Both the position numbers and the translations under genes were made by a program. A stretch of DNA of 64,000 nt from CAWFFV01 sp963814985 (GTDB lineage Bacteria; Chloroflexota; Ktedonobacteria; Ktedonobacterales; Ktedonobacteraceae). How positions within the stretch are numbered: the first letter of the stretch is position 1; each line of letters starts with the position of its first letter. The notes under the pieces were generated by a model that was given only the letters and a program-made list of their open reading frames with translations, ran no database searches and had not been told where the DNA came from. This document shows positions 55,435 through 64,000 of this stretch, in pieces. The stretch covers positions 1 through 64,000 of the forward strand of contig CAWFFV010000045.1 in assembly GCA_963814985.1 (NCBI GenBank), read 5' to 3'.

Positions 55435-58400
55435 CTATGCCAGATCCGCTCTCTCTTCGTCTGTAAATGACATCTCCCACCAGGAAGCCACCACGATCTC
55501 CGTCTCAGGCTGCGTTGCCTTGGGCTGAATAGGAGGGATCAGTTGCTCTGCGGGGATGTCCTTGACTGTCGTAGGGTTCTTGAGGCGTGGGAGCGTCCGG
55601 CGCGGACGTGCTCCACGACGTTTGCGGGCATGCTTGATATCTTCTTCGTCGCCGAAGACGAGCGCCGCTGGCTGCGTCGCCACTGGTGCGGGAACGCTCG
55701 GTAAACGGGTCATCGATGAAGAAGCGACCGGTACCGCTGGTTCCTGAACCGGAACCTCAACCGGGGCAGGCACCTCTGCTATTGGCAGTGCTCCTTCTGG
55801 CATTTCGAGTACAGGAGTTTCCTCTGTTCCCTCCTGCGTGCTGAGCACAAAGAAGCCCTCGTCTGGGAGATAGGTGATCCTGGGGAACAGTTCCCAGATG
55901 TCTGGATAGCGTAAAGCCATAACGGTCGCGACGCGCTCTGCAAGCGTATCCTTCACGCCAAACCACTGCCGACCCTCTTTCAGTGCCTCTGCCAGTTCAT
56001 CGTTGCGCCGGGCAAAGGCCGCCTCGATCTGTGCCAGATCTATGCTGACCTCGGGGGTGTCGAGATCCGTGTCACCGAAAATGGACTCCTCTTCCAGGCT
56101 GGCAGAGAGCCGTGCCAGGGTCGTTTGATCAGCTCCCATATGTCTGATCAACTCTCCTTTGGCCGGTTCCCCAGCAAAGGCCGCTGCCGCACCGCTTTGT
56201 CCGCCGAGCTTGCGCATCTTCGTGTGAGCGGCTGTGCCCACGTAGAACGGCAGATAAATTCTGACCTCTTCGTGTGCACCGAGTCGCCATGCGCGCTGGG
56301 AGGCTTGCAGATACATGAACAGGTTCATGCTCTGCTCATACCAGATGATCGTCTTGATGCCACGTCGATTGGGGAGATGGTGCAGATTCAGACCTTCGTT
56401 AACCAGACGATACGGGACAATCACCACATTGTGCTTGTCCACATTCAACGCATCCAGGATGGCCTGCTGGCGATCTTCGGCCTCAACATTGTGTGGGAGC
56501 GTCCAGGAGGAGATACCCGCCTGCTTGAGCACCCATTCCAACCGCTTCGACATTGAGCGAGTGACTTGTTCGATGTAGATCATCACTGTGCGCTGCTCAG
56601 TCAGTTCCGCCTGTACGCTCTCGATCAACCAGCGCTCCATCGGATACACATGGTCCCAGGCGAGCACTGGTGTACGGATTACCAGTTCTGGCTTGCCTTT
56701 ATTCCCCCAGTCGTCTCGCTTCGTCGAATGCACTTCATAGGGTGAATCGCAAGGCAGAGCCGCAAACCAGCGGGGAATGGTTCCCTGAGCAAGTCGGGCA
56801 GCGGTATTGCCCTCACGAGCCAGTTTCTCTAACCGCCCGACAATCTCGTTGTAGACACCAGCCAGATCGCGCTCTTTCGCCCATGCACGTACCCTGGTCA
56901 GACCGTGTTGCGCTTGCGCGAGGGCATCCTCAGCAAGGAGCAGTTGCCCCTGAGCAGAGGCGAGCAGCACCTGTTTTTCCTCCCCATCGGGAAGCTTCTG
57001 CACTTCCCTGTAATCAGCCTGGGCAGTTCCCATGTTCTTTGATGCCTGCACACATGCGGTTTCGGCCTCCCTGACGGCTTCCTCCAGTACCGGGTCATGC
57101 ATGGAGAGTCCTTTGGGGATTTCCTTCTTCGGAGGCATGTGCGCACCCACGTCGAGCACCGTAAGGTAGGTGAGGTCTTCCAGCAAGCCCGGAATGAGCT
57201 TCGCCGAAAGACCTGGAGCGGGCACGGTACTCACATAGGTGTTGGTCTGACCTGACCCCTTCCGGGCATCCGACTCGTACTCCTTGGTCCACTGTTGCAC
57301 CACGCCATAGTGCTGCAACGCCTGTTCTGCATCGTTCCACCCAAAGCCCAACCGTATCCAGAATTGCGGATTGTAGGAGAACCAGTAGTGGTAGAAGCCG
57401 ATGATGTCGCCTCCGTAATGCGTGCCAGACGTGAGTTCGCACATTTGGGAGGCCCGCATCGCCTGACGAAACGCCTGTGAGATGTCTGCATCCTTCGAGC
57501 GGCCATTATGACTCTCATCCACCACTGAAAGGGCCACGCACCCTGGGAAAAACCGATAGAGGTAGTCGTAAGGGCTGAAGCTATCAGGCGGTGGTGTGCG
57601 GAAGTCGTAAGACTTCTTTGTTATGACCTCCTGGCGTGTGGTCGCATCGGCATAGCCAACCATGCGTCCGCTGTGTGGGCTGTAGACAGGCGTAAGCAGG
57701 TGCTTCCCAAGCCGATAGGCCACAACGGTGCCAGTCAGATCATCGTGGATCTCCTCGTATCCCCTGATTGCCGTGCGATCGCGCTCTTCATGCGAGATTG
57801 GCCCCTCTTCTACAACCGTCAGACGCGTGCGGGCCTGCGAGCGCCCCATTGTCGATGACTTCCGTTTCGCCCTGGCCGCCGCACTCTGGCTCTGGACGTG
57901 AGACTGCTCGTAGGCAAGGTGGAAGAAGATTGCCTGCCAGTTCATCTGCGGCTTTGTGACCTCGATCAGGCGTGAGAGAACCATATTGCTAGAATCGCGT
58001 CGTGCCGCCTGCATAAAGTGGTCTGCGATCTGCCGCTCTCCCTCGTTGATGGCTGCCGCGATCTGCCGCACATCAGCTTCATTGTCGGCTATACTGGGTA
58101 GAGCAGCGATCAGGGAGGGAAGATCACGCTTTGCAAGATCGGTCAGATTGCTTGCGAACGTGACATCATCCAGGAACGTTGCTGAGAGGATCTCTCGCCC
58201 TGCTGCCGGATACTGCCGCGCCACTTCTGCAACGAGACCAAGAAGACCCTCTTGATCCAGCGCCAACTCCTCAGTGAGCTGGCGGACCTCCTCGTTTTTC
58301 TCCCGTGCCCGCTCCAGCAAGCTCACACGCGCCTCCTGATTGCACAGGGCTGCGCTGATAGCAGCGGAGAGAATTGCCTCTGAGCGTTGAGCTACGGACG

Positions 58401-61383
58401 AGAGCATATGTACCAGCGATCGGCTGTCGTCACTCTGCTGAAGAGCTTCTATGTGTTCTCCCAGGTGCGGCCACTCCTCACGCATCTTTGCCAGGAGCAC
58501 GTCCTCTGCCTTGGCGTCGCAAAGTGCGGCCTCAACTGCTTGAATTACCAGCGCCGCATCCTGACGTGCTATGCCGACGACAATGTCTAAGAGCATTGCC
58601 TGCCGCTGATCACGCTCACGTATCATTTCGACCAATTGCTCACGGATCGCTGGTTCGTGGCGACTTACTATCTCCAACACTCGCGTGAAGTGCGCCACAT
58701 CCTCTGCTGCCCGTTCCACTAAGCTCTGTATCCACGTTGCATCACGGAGTGAAGCATCAAGCAGCAGAGCCGCCAGCCGCTCGGTGTCGTGTGCAACCTG
58801 GGCGTGCAGGTGGCTCATCGCAGGGTCAACCCGCTCCACCAAATGCGCTATCTCTGCAACCATCTGTGGGTTGTGCAGAGCCACCTCGGCCAGCCGCGCA
58901 AGCAGGGAGTCATCGCGTCGGACGCGCTCGATCTGTTCTGCAAGAGATGCCTCCACACACATCTGCTCTGCCTGATTGCTCACTGCTGTCCAGGCCGCAG
59001 ACCACTCTGCAAACGAGCAGCGCGGCTGCTTGCGGTTCGTAGCCTCGGTGCGGTCGTCTTGCCAGAGCGGTGCCAGAATGGGCTGCTTCCCCTGCTCCAG
59101 CCGATCATGGGTGCGCCGACTCTCCTGGCATTTACACCAGCGCTGTTTGGTAACAAACCAGGTCTTGCTGGCAACGGGTTCGGTTCTGCTCGCCGTGGTT
59201 TCTTTCTCCTTTGCCTCCCCTATTTGTAGCTGTTTCTCCTTCTTCTCTTGCAGTCGCCCCGGCGTTGCATCGATGCGATCACCACAGGTTGGACAATAGA
59301 AGTAGGTAACTTTCATCTGGCGCGTTAGCAGTTTACCCGTCTCCTTTACACGATAGCCAAGAATGTTCTGCTTGCGCTCGTCGTACAACGGCTCCAGGTC
59401 AGGCTTCAAACGTGCATCCGGGTTCAACTCAGGCACCCAACGCTCTCTCACTTTCTCATGTACCACTGGTTTCCATCTGCGTCCAAATGCCTGCTTCATT
59501 GAGTGTGAGAAGATGCCAAAGACGACCGGCGCGGAACTGGTAGCACAGCGCTCGAACCAGAGCTGAATGTCACGGTGCGACTCGATATGCACCACCTCCG
59601 CCTGTGGATAAGCGGCCATGATCTCCTTACCATACTCTTTAATGACTTTGAGTGGCGTGGTGATGAGTACAGGCAAAGCCTTTGGTCCAGCCTCTTCTGG
59701 CACAATCAAACGCCCAGTGGCAAGCTCACGATAGGCAATCACGTGTGGTTTGGGTGATCTCTCCAGCATCTCTGCTTTCCGCTTGTTGCCCGATGGCTGA
59801 CTCTGTTCATTCAAGCGCCAGCCATACACCGGTTCTAAGCCGAGGATCGCAAGCGTACGCGGATTTTTCAGCCAGGCCCGGCGCAATCCACTGATCCAGG
59901 CAGGCTGGATGGTCTGCTTAAATTCGGCATTGCGTTGCCGCCAGCGATAGGCCTGACGTGCAGCAGATGCCGTTGCCATGCGCGTCTTGCCGGTTCCAGG
60001 TTCACCCTGAATTGCCGTACGACCACGCACGTCGAGTGAGCGACCCATCGCGAAGACGCGGTGCAATTGCGGGACTGCCAGACCGGAAAACGCTGCATGG
60101 GGGAGCTGCTTATCCAGACCGAACTGAGACATCACCCGGATTTCCCAGTCAGCGGGATCAAGACGGTACAGGGGTTTGCGCTTCTCGACGACACGGCTCG
60201 CCAGCGTTTGTAGCCACGGCTGTAAGAAACGGAAAACCTCTTCCCCCTGGTAGTAATGTGTGGTACCTCGCAGCAAGTTGAGAACGCCCAGGATTGGCTT
60301 ATCGCCCGACTCCCTCATCTCAACACGGATGCAGCCCTGCTCATAGAGCTTCTGCTTTATCTCATCTTCTACAACACGCTTCACCCACTGCTGACCCACG
60401 AAGGCTGTAAAGAGATGCGGTTCAGCGTTTTTGCCTGTGCCCGGTCCATACACGATCTCCCCATCGAGGCCGCCAATCATGATTTCTGCCGCAACGTGGG
60501 CTTCGCCTGTGTAGGGCATGGCTGGCGAGCCAAGATAGCCAGACTCCGGCCAGGTGGTCGCCTGCTGCCAGGCAGGAGAAAAGTGTGCGCCCGACTTATC
60601 CAGGGCATACATAAGAGTTGCCTCATCCGCATTGCGCACGAGCAGGCCTGGCACGTCGCGTGAGGAGGGGACATGATAAGGGTCATCAATTGGGGCTTCT
60701 GGAATATCTGGCGGAGCAAACTCACCACGCCACCCTCCCGTGTGCTCAGATGTTTCGGAAGTTCGCCATTGATAGCCTTGCAGCCGTTTCTTTTCCTCAG
60801 AGGTCGGAATAGCTTGAGTGGAACGACGCACGCCGACAATGACGATCTGTTTATAGTCATCGAATGCGCCCTCCTGGCTCTCTGAAGTACGATCCGGGAA
60901 CTTCCAGAGGCGAATATGGTCATACCACTTGAGCCAATGGTTGATCATATATCCATCCCAGTCTGAACGGGCAGTCAGAATTGCGACCATCACGCCACCT
61001 TCTCGCAGGTGTTCACCCGCATCCGTCACGAAGCGGAGTGCAGCACGTTTGCCATTCTGCTGGAAGTAGGGCGGGTTCGTCAGGACAAGATCGATCTTGC
61101 CTTGCATGTTGACCGCCTCAAAAGCTGCTGTCACAATGGTCGCGTTGGGCCACTGCCGACGAGACTCTTCTGCCCGCTCTGCACTGATTTCCGTGCCGAA
61201 TTTGCGTGCCCAGGGCGCATGAGCGCAGGCATAGAAGAGCGCACCCGTTCCCGAGGATGGGTCCCAGACAGAAAAGGGATCGGTGGGAAGGTGCAGAATA
61301 TTTTGCCCGATCCGCGACGCCAGGAGAGGGTCAGTCCGCACATACGAGGAATCCTTGAGATTTGCAAGCGTGCCATTTGCCAT
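55435..61383 (-). CDS. Giant DNA methyltransferase-helicase fusion
   Basis: A 1982-aa protein. Residues 1-160: N6-adenine-type methyltransferase with SAM motif VWDPSSGTGALFYAC (about residue 41) and catalytic LVLTNPPYFQQNG (about 104). Residue ~461: helicase Walker A AIQGEPGTGKTRMATASAA. Residues ~640-760 hold a CxxC zinc pair (YFYCPTCGDR) and later CKCQ. Residues ~800-1150 are a long helical insert with repeated ~35-residue units. The DExH-type box is ALSVVDESHNGRSKD (~1288), motif III ELTSGTHYGG, and the C-terminal helicase half (~1600-1760) has NVVIVPYRLVNEGLNLHHLP and LQASQRAWRLGAHEEV. It resembles phage/plasmid DarB-like anti-restriction and modification proteins. GGAGGATACTC precedes ATG 61383. 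Confidence 0.9.
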   Translation of the reverse strand: MANGTLANLKDSSYVRTDPLLASRIGQNILHLPTDPFSVWDPSSGTGALFYACAHAPWARKFGTEISAERAEESRRQWPNATIVTAAFEAVNMQGKIDLVLTNPPYFQQNGKRAALRFVTDAGEHLREGGVMVAILTARSDWDGYMINHWLKWYDHIRLWKFPDRTSESQEGAFDDYKQIVIVGVRRSTQAIPTSEEKKRLQGYQWRTSETSEHTGGWRGEFAPPDIPEAPIDDPYHVPSSRDVPGLLVRNADEATLMYALDKSGAHFSPAWQQATTWPESGYLGSPAMPYTGEAHVAAEIMIGGLDGEIVYGPGTGKNAEPHLFTAFVGQQWVKRVVEDEIKQKLYEQGCIRVEMRESGDKPILGVLNLLRGTTHYYQGEEVFRFLQPWLQTLASRVVEKRKPLYRLDPADWEIRVMSQFGLDKQLPHAAFSGLAVPQLHRVFAMGRSLDVRGRTAIQGEPGTGKTRMATASAARQAYRWRQRNAEFKQTIQPAWISGLRRAWLKNPRTLAILGLEPVYGWRLNEQSQPSGNKRKAEMLERSPKPHVIAYRELATGRLIVPEEAGPKALPVLITTPLKVIKEYGKEIMAAYPQAEVVHIESHRDIQLWFERCATSSAPVVFGIFSHSMKQAFGRRWKPVVHEKVRERWVPELNPDARLKPDLEPLYDERKQNILGYRVKETGKLLTRQMKVTYFYCPTCGDRIDATPGRLQEKKEKQLQIGEAKEKETTASRTEPVASKTWFVTKQRWCKCQESRRTHDRLEQGKQPILAPLWQDDRTEATNRKQPRCSFAEWSAAWTAVSNQAEQMCVEASLAEQIERVRRDDSLLARLAEVALHNPQMVAEIAHLVERVDPAMSHLHAQVAHDTERLAALLLDASLRDATWIQSLVERAAEDVAHFTRVLEIVSRHEPAIREQLVEMIRERDQRQAMLLDIVVGIARQDAALVIQAVEAALCDAKAEDVLLAKMREEWPHLGEHIEALQQSDDSRSLVHMLSSVAQRSEAILSAAISAALCNQEARVSLLERAREKNEEVRQLTEELALDQEGLLGLVAEVARQYPAAGREILSATFLDDVTFASNLTDLAKRDLPSLIAALPSIADNEADVRQIAAAINEGERQIADHFMQAARRDSSNMVLSRLIEVTKPQMNWQAIFFHLAYEQSHVQSQSAAARAKRKSSTMGRSQARTRLTVVEEGPISHEERDRTAIRGYEEIHDDLTGTVVAYRLGKHLLTPVYSPHSGRMVGYADATTRQEVITKKSYDFRTPPPDSFSPYDYLYRFFPGCVALSVVDESHNGRSKDADISQAFRQAMRASQMCELTSGTHYGGDIIGFYHYWFSYNPQFWIRLGFGWNDAEQALQHYGVVQQWTKEYESDARKGSGQTNTYVSTVPAPGLSAKLIPGLLEDLTYLTVLDVGAHMPPKKEIPKGLSMHDPVLEEAVREAETACVQASKNMGTAQADYREVQKLPDGEEKQVLLASAQGQLLLAEDALAQAQHGLTRVRAWAKERDLAGVYNEIVGRLEKLAREGNTAARLAQGTIPRWFAALPCDSPYEVHSTKRDDWGNKGKPELVIRTPVLAWDHVYPMERWLIESVQAELTEQRTVMIYIEQVTRSMSKRLEWVLKQAGISSWTLPHNVEAEDRQQAILDALNVDKHNVVIVPYRLVNEGLNLHHLPNRRGIKTIIWYEQSMNLFMYLQASQRAWRLGAHEEVRIYLPFYVGTAAHTKMRKLGGQSGAAAAFAGEPAKGELIRHMGADQTTLARLSASLEEESIFGDTDLDTPEVSIDLAQIEAAFARRNDELAEALKEGRQWFGVKDTLAERVATVMALRYPDIWELFPRITYLPDEGFFVLSTQEGTEETPVLEMPEGALPIAEVPAPVEVPVQEPAVPVASSSMTRLPSVPAPVATQPAALVFGDEEDIKHARKRRGARPRRTLPRLKNPTTVKDIPAEQLIPPIQPKATQPETEIVVASWWEMSFTDEERADLA

Positions 61384-61474
61384 GAGTATCCTCCATCAAG
61401 AATTTACAAGCAACCCGCAAGTGACGCACCAGGGAGGTGACGAGCGCACATAGCGAGCTACAACCAACAAAAAA

Positions 61475-61516
61475 GAGCACATGGCAGAGTATTGTGATCT
61501 CTCTGCTCATGTGCTC
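61475..61516 (-). terminator. Hairpin with T6 between 61529 gene and methyltransferase-helicase
   Basis: GAGCACATG (61475-61483) pairs with CATGTGCTC (61508-61516), with an inner CAGAG/CTCTG stem. On the minus strand it is followed by TTTTTT, the intrinsic terminator pattern, then 90 bases later the large gene starts. Confidence 0.7.
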
Positions 61517-61528
61517 AGGGAAAAGGGG

Positions 61529-61951
61529 TTATACCATTGGTCCGGAAGCTTCCTTCTGTGAAGTGCGACGGTAAGCTGTTAACCTGTTTACTATGTCTAA
61601 ACCGATGAGGGTCGCATCAGCCAGAACAAGATAACCAGTCTCGTTTTCCTGATCAGTCGCCAGTACCAGGGCATTAGGACCAAAGTGCTCCTGGTAGGGA
61701 AGCCCTCTGCCCTTTCCACCGTAGCGCCTCGCATGATCTCTGGTCCGACAGACCCAGACGACATCCTTCGCTTGTACATCCTCTAGCACAGTTAGCACAA
61801 ACTCTGGGACATCAAGGGTGTTGTTCAATTCCTCTTGCTCGTAGCGCACCACATCAGCAGCACTTGCATCTGGCGGAATATACCGGCAACCTGTGCGCCA
61901 ACCATATGAGAGATGCCAGAAGAGCGTTTCGTCTTTATACTGCCTGGACAT
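61529..61951 (-). CDS. Unknown protein
   Basis: A 140-aa protein (MSRQYKDETLFWHLSYGWRT). It has VLTVLEDVQAKDVVWVCRTR and YLVLADATLIGLDIVNRLTA; there is no known family. ATG 61951 follows AAGGTGG and lies 20 bases after the preceding stop. Confidence 0.6.
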   Translation of the reverse strand: MSRQYKDETLFWHLSYGWRTGCRYIPPDASAADVVRYEQEELNNTLDVPEFVLTVLEDVQAKDVVWVCRTRDHARRYGGKGRGLPYQEHFGPNALVLATDQENETGYLVLADATLIGLDIVNRLTAYRRTSQKEASGPMV

Positions 61952-61971
61952 GCATACACCACCTTTCTGCC

Positions 61972-62814
61972 TCATACGACGCCAGACAGCGTCAAGGCAT
62001 CATGATAAGCATGAGTCATCAAGTGAACAGTCTCATCTGGTGAGGGAGTCACAGCTTTCCACGGTAGCCATCCTTCACGCGTCCCATCACCAATGAGCCG
62101 TCCCCATGCATTGAGATCATCAGAGAGGATCCAGACCTTCATCCCCAGGACATGCTTGAGTGGCTGAATCAGCTTGCGGATGCGCCCACGCTCCCAGATC
62201 TCTCTGGCCCAGATGTGGGGCCACTCTGGATACTCCTCATCCTTATGCAGGAATAGCACCCGCATCCCGTAGAGTGTGCCGAGGAAACTGCGTTCGTGGG
62301 GATACTCCTCATTCCAGTTCCCCAGGACGAAGCGCGTGCGGTCAACGGTAGTTGAAGGGGACGGAGGTGGTGCCACTCGGGCGCTTTTGCGCATCTGCAC
62401 CTCGACTTTTCCCTGCTTGGGAGGACTGGGGAGATCGGGGGGATGCAAGATGCCCTCGGCGATGTGGGCAGAAGCAGGTAGAGCAATGGAGTGGACCTCT
62501 TTGGTTCCTTCCAACGTAACGGAAAACTGCTTATAGGACTCTGGTCGACGCTTGAGACTACGTGGGCCATCCCACTTGAGCCCTTCCCCAACCAGGAATG
62601 GGACAGACTCGCGAGACCAGAGGGATGCCAGGACAGCGCTAACACTGGTATCGTACCCGACCAGCGATATTGCCACAATATTCCCCTGATAGCAAGCCAG
62701 GCCCGCAACACGTGGGTGTTGCCCATCAGCCTTGACGGTCCCAAAGAAGCGATCAGCGTGCATACGCACCGGCCAGGTACCTGTGAGCAGACCCAAATCT
62801 TGAGTAGCTGTCAT
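61972..62814 (-). CDS. Unknown protein
   Basis: A 280-aa protein (MTATQDLGLLTGTWPVRMHA). The central part is rich in proline (PPDLPSPPKQGKVEV, PPPSPSTTVDRT) and the C-terminal half beta-rich (MRVLFLHKDEEYPEWPHIWA). No family recognised. The start ATG 62814 has AGGAGG preceded by TTTTTT and the hairpin at 62836. Confidence 0.6.
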   Translation of the reverse strand: MTATQDLGLLTGTWPVRMHADRFFGTVKADGQHPRVAGLACYQGNIVAISLVGYDTSVSAVLASLWSRESVPFLVGEGLKWDGPRSLKRRPESYKQFSVTLEGTKEVHSIALPASAHIAEGILHPPDLPSPPKQGKVEVQMRKSARVAPPPSPSTTVDRTRFVLGNWNEEYPHERSFLGTLYGMRVLFLHKDEEYPEWPHIWAREIWERGRIRKLIQPLKHVLGMKVWILSDDLNAWGRLIGDGTREGWLPWKAVTPSPDETVHLMTHAYHDALTLSGVV

Positions 62815-62835
62815 CGTGAAAACCTCCTAAAAAAC

Positions 62836-62859
62836 GCTGGTGGTAGGACTACCACCAGC
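62836..62859 (-). terminator. 10-bp hairpin with T6 before the 62814 gene
   Basis: GCTGGTGGTA (62836-62845) pairs with TACCACCAGC (62850-62859) around GGAC. On the minus strand G then TTTTTT follows, then the AGGAGG of the next gene, the layout seen before radC. Confidence 0.75.
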
Positions 62860-62890
62860 TTGCATTTCACCAATGGAGAGATGTGAGCGA

Positions 62891-64000
62891 TTAGCGCAGT
62901 CCGTTCTGTGGCGCAGCTTGCACCTGACTGACGAGCACGCGGAAGTGGCTCATACGCAGTTGGTCGAGAGAGGACACATTGAAGTCGCTACAGAGCTTCT
63001 GTACCTTCTGACCATCGCCACCACAGAATGTGCGTGTAATCCAGGTCAGTTGCGCCTGCTGGATCAGAGGATCATCCTGGTGCAACGTGCTGGGAGAGCT
63101 GATCTGCATCTGAGCTGATGAAGGCGTTCCCTCGTTCAACGCAAGTTGCTCTCCCTGGTCACTGCGACCCACTGCAATTTTGCTCGATTCCTCTATGGAC
63201 CAGACAACGGTTTCACTTACCAGCCCTTCGCGAAGCCGTTCGATCAGCACCTGTGGAATGAGGTGCCGCTTGAGGTAAGCTTTATCGATGGTGGCAGGAA
63301 CCTGAGCCACGATGGGGTAGATCGATCCCTGCATGGGAGGCTCACCCACCAGTTTCATGGCTCCCGGACCCAGTGGAATGGAAAACAGGTAGAACGGAGC
63401 TACGGGATTCTTACTCTGGGCACGGCGCAGACCACTGTAGTATTCGAGCACACGGTACTGCTCAGCGAGGGTCTTGAGCACATCATCTGTGCCAAAGCCA
63501 GTGATCGTGAAGGGCAACCAGTCATAGTACCCATGCTGGTAGAGTTCGTGGACGAACGCACGGAATTTGAGCACGGTTCCTCGCTTCTCTTTCCCCTGGT
63601 TTTTGCCGCGATCGTTGATCACCGCATTGCCCTGGTCGTCGCGGACGGTTCCCCACGCGTAGGCCAGCCCCTGGCGATCATCGGTGCTGCGATTCATTTC
63701 CAGAGATGATTGCAGCCGTTGGGCGATGATCACGAGCGAGCAGGAGCGCAGACGCCAGTACGGCTTGGGGTCGGTGTTGCCATTGCGGTCTGGCTTCTTA
63801 TGCTGCACCAGGTACTGCTGGATCCCCATACCTTCCATCGTCTCGTCAATGTAGGGATTAATACCCGCCTTAATATGCCAGCCAATAGCATTGACATCGG
63901 TATCAGTCGGAAGGCCGTTGAACCACCAGAGACGGGCCTCCTCGGTAATCGGCTTGTCAGCCTGCTCATGTTCTTCAAAGTCGATGTTCAGTGTGTCGAA
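62891..64000 (-). CDS. Unknown protein, partial at window end
   Basis: The frame is open from 64000 (FDTLNIDFEEHEQADKPITE) to a stop at 62891, so at least 369 residues, with the start outside the window. Internal text includes TEEARLWWFNGLPTDTDVNA, GIQQYLVQHKKPDRNGN, YWRLRSCSLVIIAQRLQSSL and GEPPMQGSIYPIVAQVPAT. An ATG at 63838 would give a shorter protein but the upstream frame reads like coding sequence. I do not recognise the family. It is the most promoter-proximal gene in view in the block. Confidence 0.6.
   Translation of the reverse strand, partial: FDTLNIDFEEHEQADKPITEEARLWWFNGLPTDTDVNAIGWHIKAGINPYIDETMEGMGIQQYLVQHKKPDRNGNTDPKPYWRLRSCSLVIIAQRLQSSLEMNRSTDDRQGLAYAWGTVRDDQGNAVINDRGKNQGKEKRGTVLKFRAFVHELYQHGYYDWLPFTITGFGTDDVLKTLAEQYRVLEYYSGLRRAQSKNPVAPFYLFSIPLGPGAMKLVGEPPMQGSIYPIVAQVPATIDKAYLKRHLIPQVLIERLREGLVSETVVWSIEESSKIAVGRSDQGEQLALNEGTPSSAQMQISSPSTLHQDDPLIQQAQLTWITRTFCGGDGQKVQKLCSDFNVSSLDQLRMSHFRVLVSQVQAAPQNGLR

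Noticed and set aside
1..64000. tRNA or rRNA genes
   Set aside because: I looked for the usual T-loop and anticodon patterns and found none that fold convincingly; a covariance search would be the decisive check.

Overview
The window looks like accessory DNA from a large-genome, multicellular-type bacterium, most likely a Ktedonobacteria-like member of the Chloroflexota. This is an inference from gene content: BTAD-TPR regulators, a TIR/NB-ARC/WD40 receptor, WG-repeat and lasso-peptide genes, IS607/IS1341-type elements, and a PRTRC cassette, at moderate GC by eye. I see no rRNA, tRNA or CRISPR array. Many genes carry one or more frameshifts, several of them in short homopolymers, so either the region is decaying or the assembly carries indel errors.

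Left part (about 0.5-17.5 kb): two related BTAD-TPR regulator genes, both frameshifted; a lone OmpR-type response regulator; and a tight three-gene plus-strand operon of GT4 glycosyltransferase, radical SAM/SPASM protein and WG-repeat protein. A decayed IS607-type element follows. Then comes a minus-strand lasso peptide cluster (fused B1/B2 protease, C cyclase, precursor A, one unknown gene) whose cyclase gene is split by an intact TnpB element. Two diverged copies of an unusual intergenic array of GACGCTTTCC-like units lie at 3.5-3.9 and 14.3-14.7 kb.

Middle part (about 17.5-37.3 kb): a defence/repair island. A PD-(D/E)XK nuclease lies beside a six-gene minus-strand operon in archaeal style, nurA-herA-mre11(sbcD)-rad50(sbcC)-xre-immA, headed by a perfect 18-bp inverted-repeat operator. 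Next is a second XRE-ImmA pair, divergent from a four-gene ubiquitin-like conjugation operon (multiubiquitin, E2-like, JAB protease, E1/ThiF). A truncated gene, a 27-bp inverted repeat, a frameshifted superfamily 1 helicase and a tyrosine recombinase follow.

37-43 kb: a frameshifted TIR-NB-ARC-WD40 gene with about 13 WD repeats, flanked by two diverged copies of an integrase-linked segment, as if it were a cassette.

Right part (43-64 kb, all minus strand): a plasmid- or ICE-like block. From promoter-distal to promoter-proximal it encodes RadC, a DpdA/TGT-like protein, small unknown genes, an extra sliding clamp, a PRTRC cassette (ThiF/E1, JAB, E2-like, a probable ubiquitin-like protein, ParB), a 1982-residue DNA methyltransferase-helicase and further unknown genes. 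Hairpins, several followed by T tracts, sit at many of the gene junctions.

The most interesting features are the HerA-NurA-Mre11-Rad50 operon with its own XRE-ImmA switch and operator, and the presence of two unrelated ubiquitin-like E1/E2/JAB sets in one window. Next is the new lasso peptide precursor.
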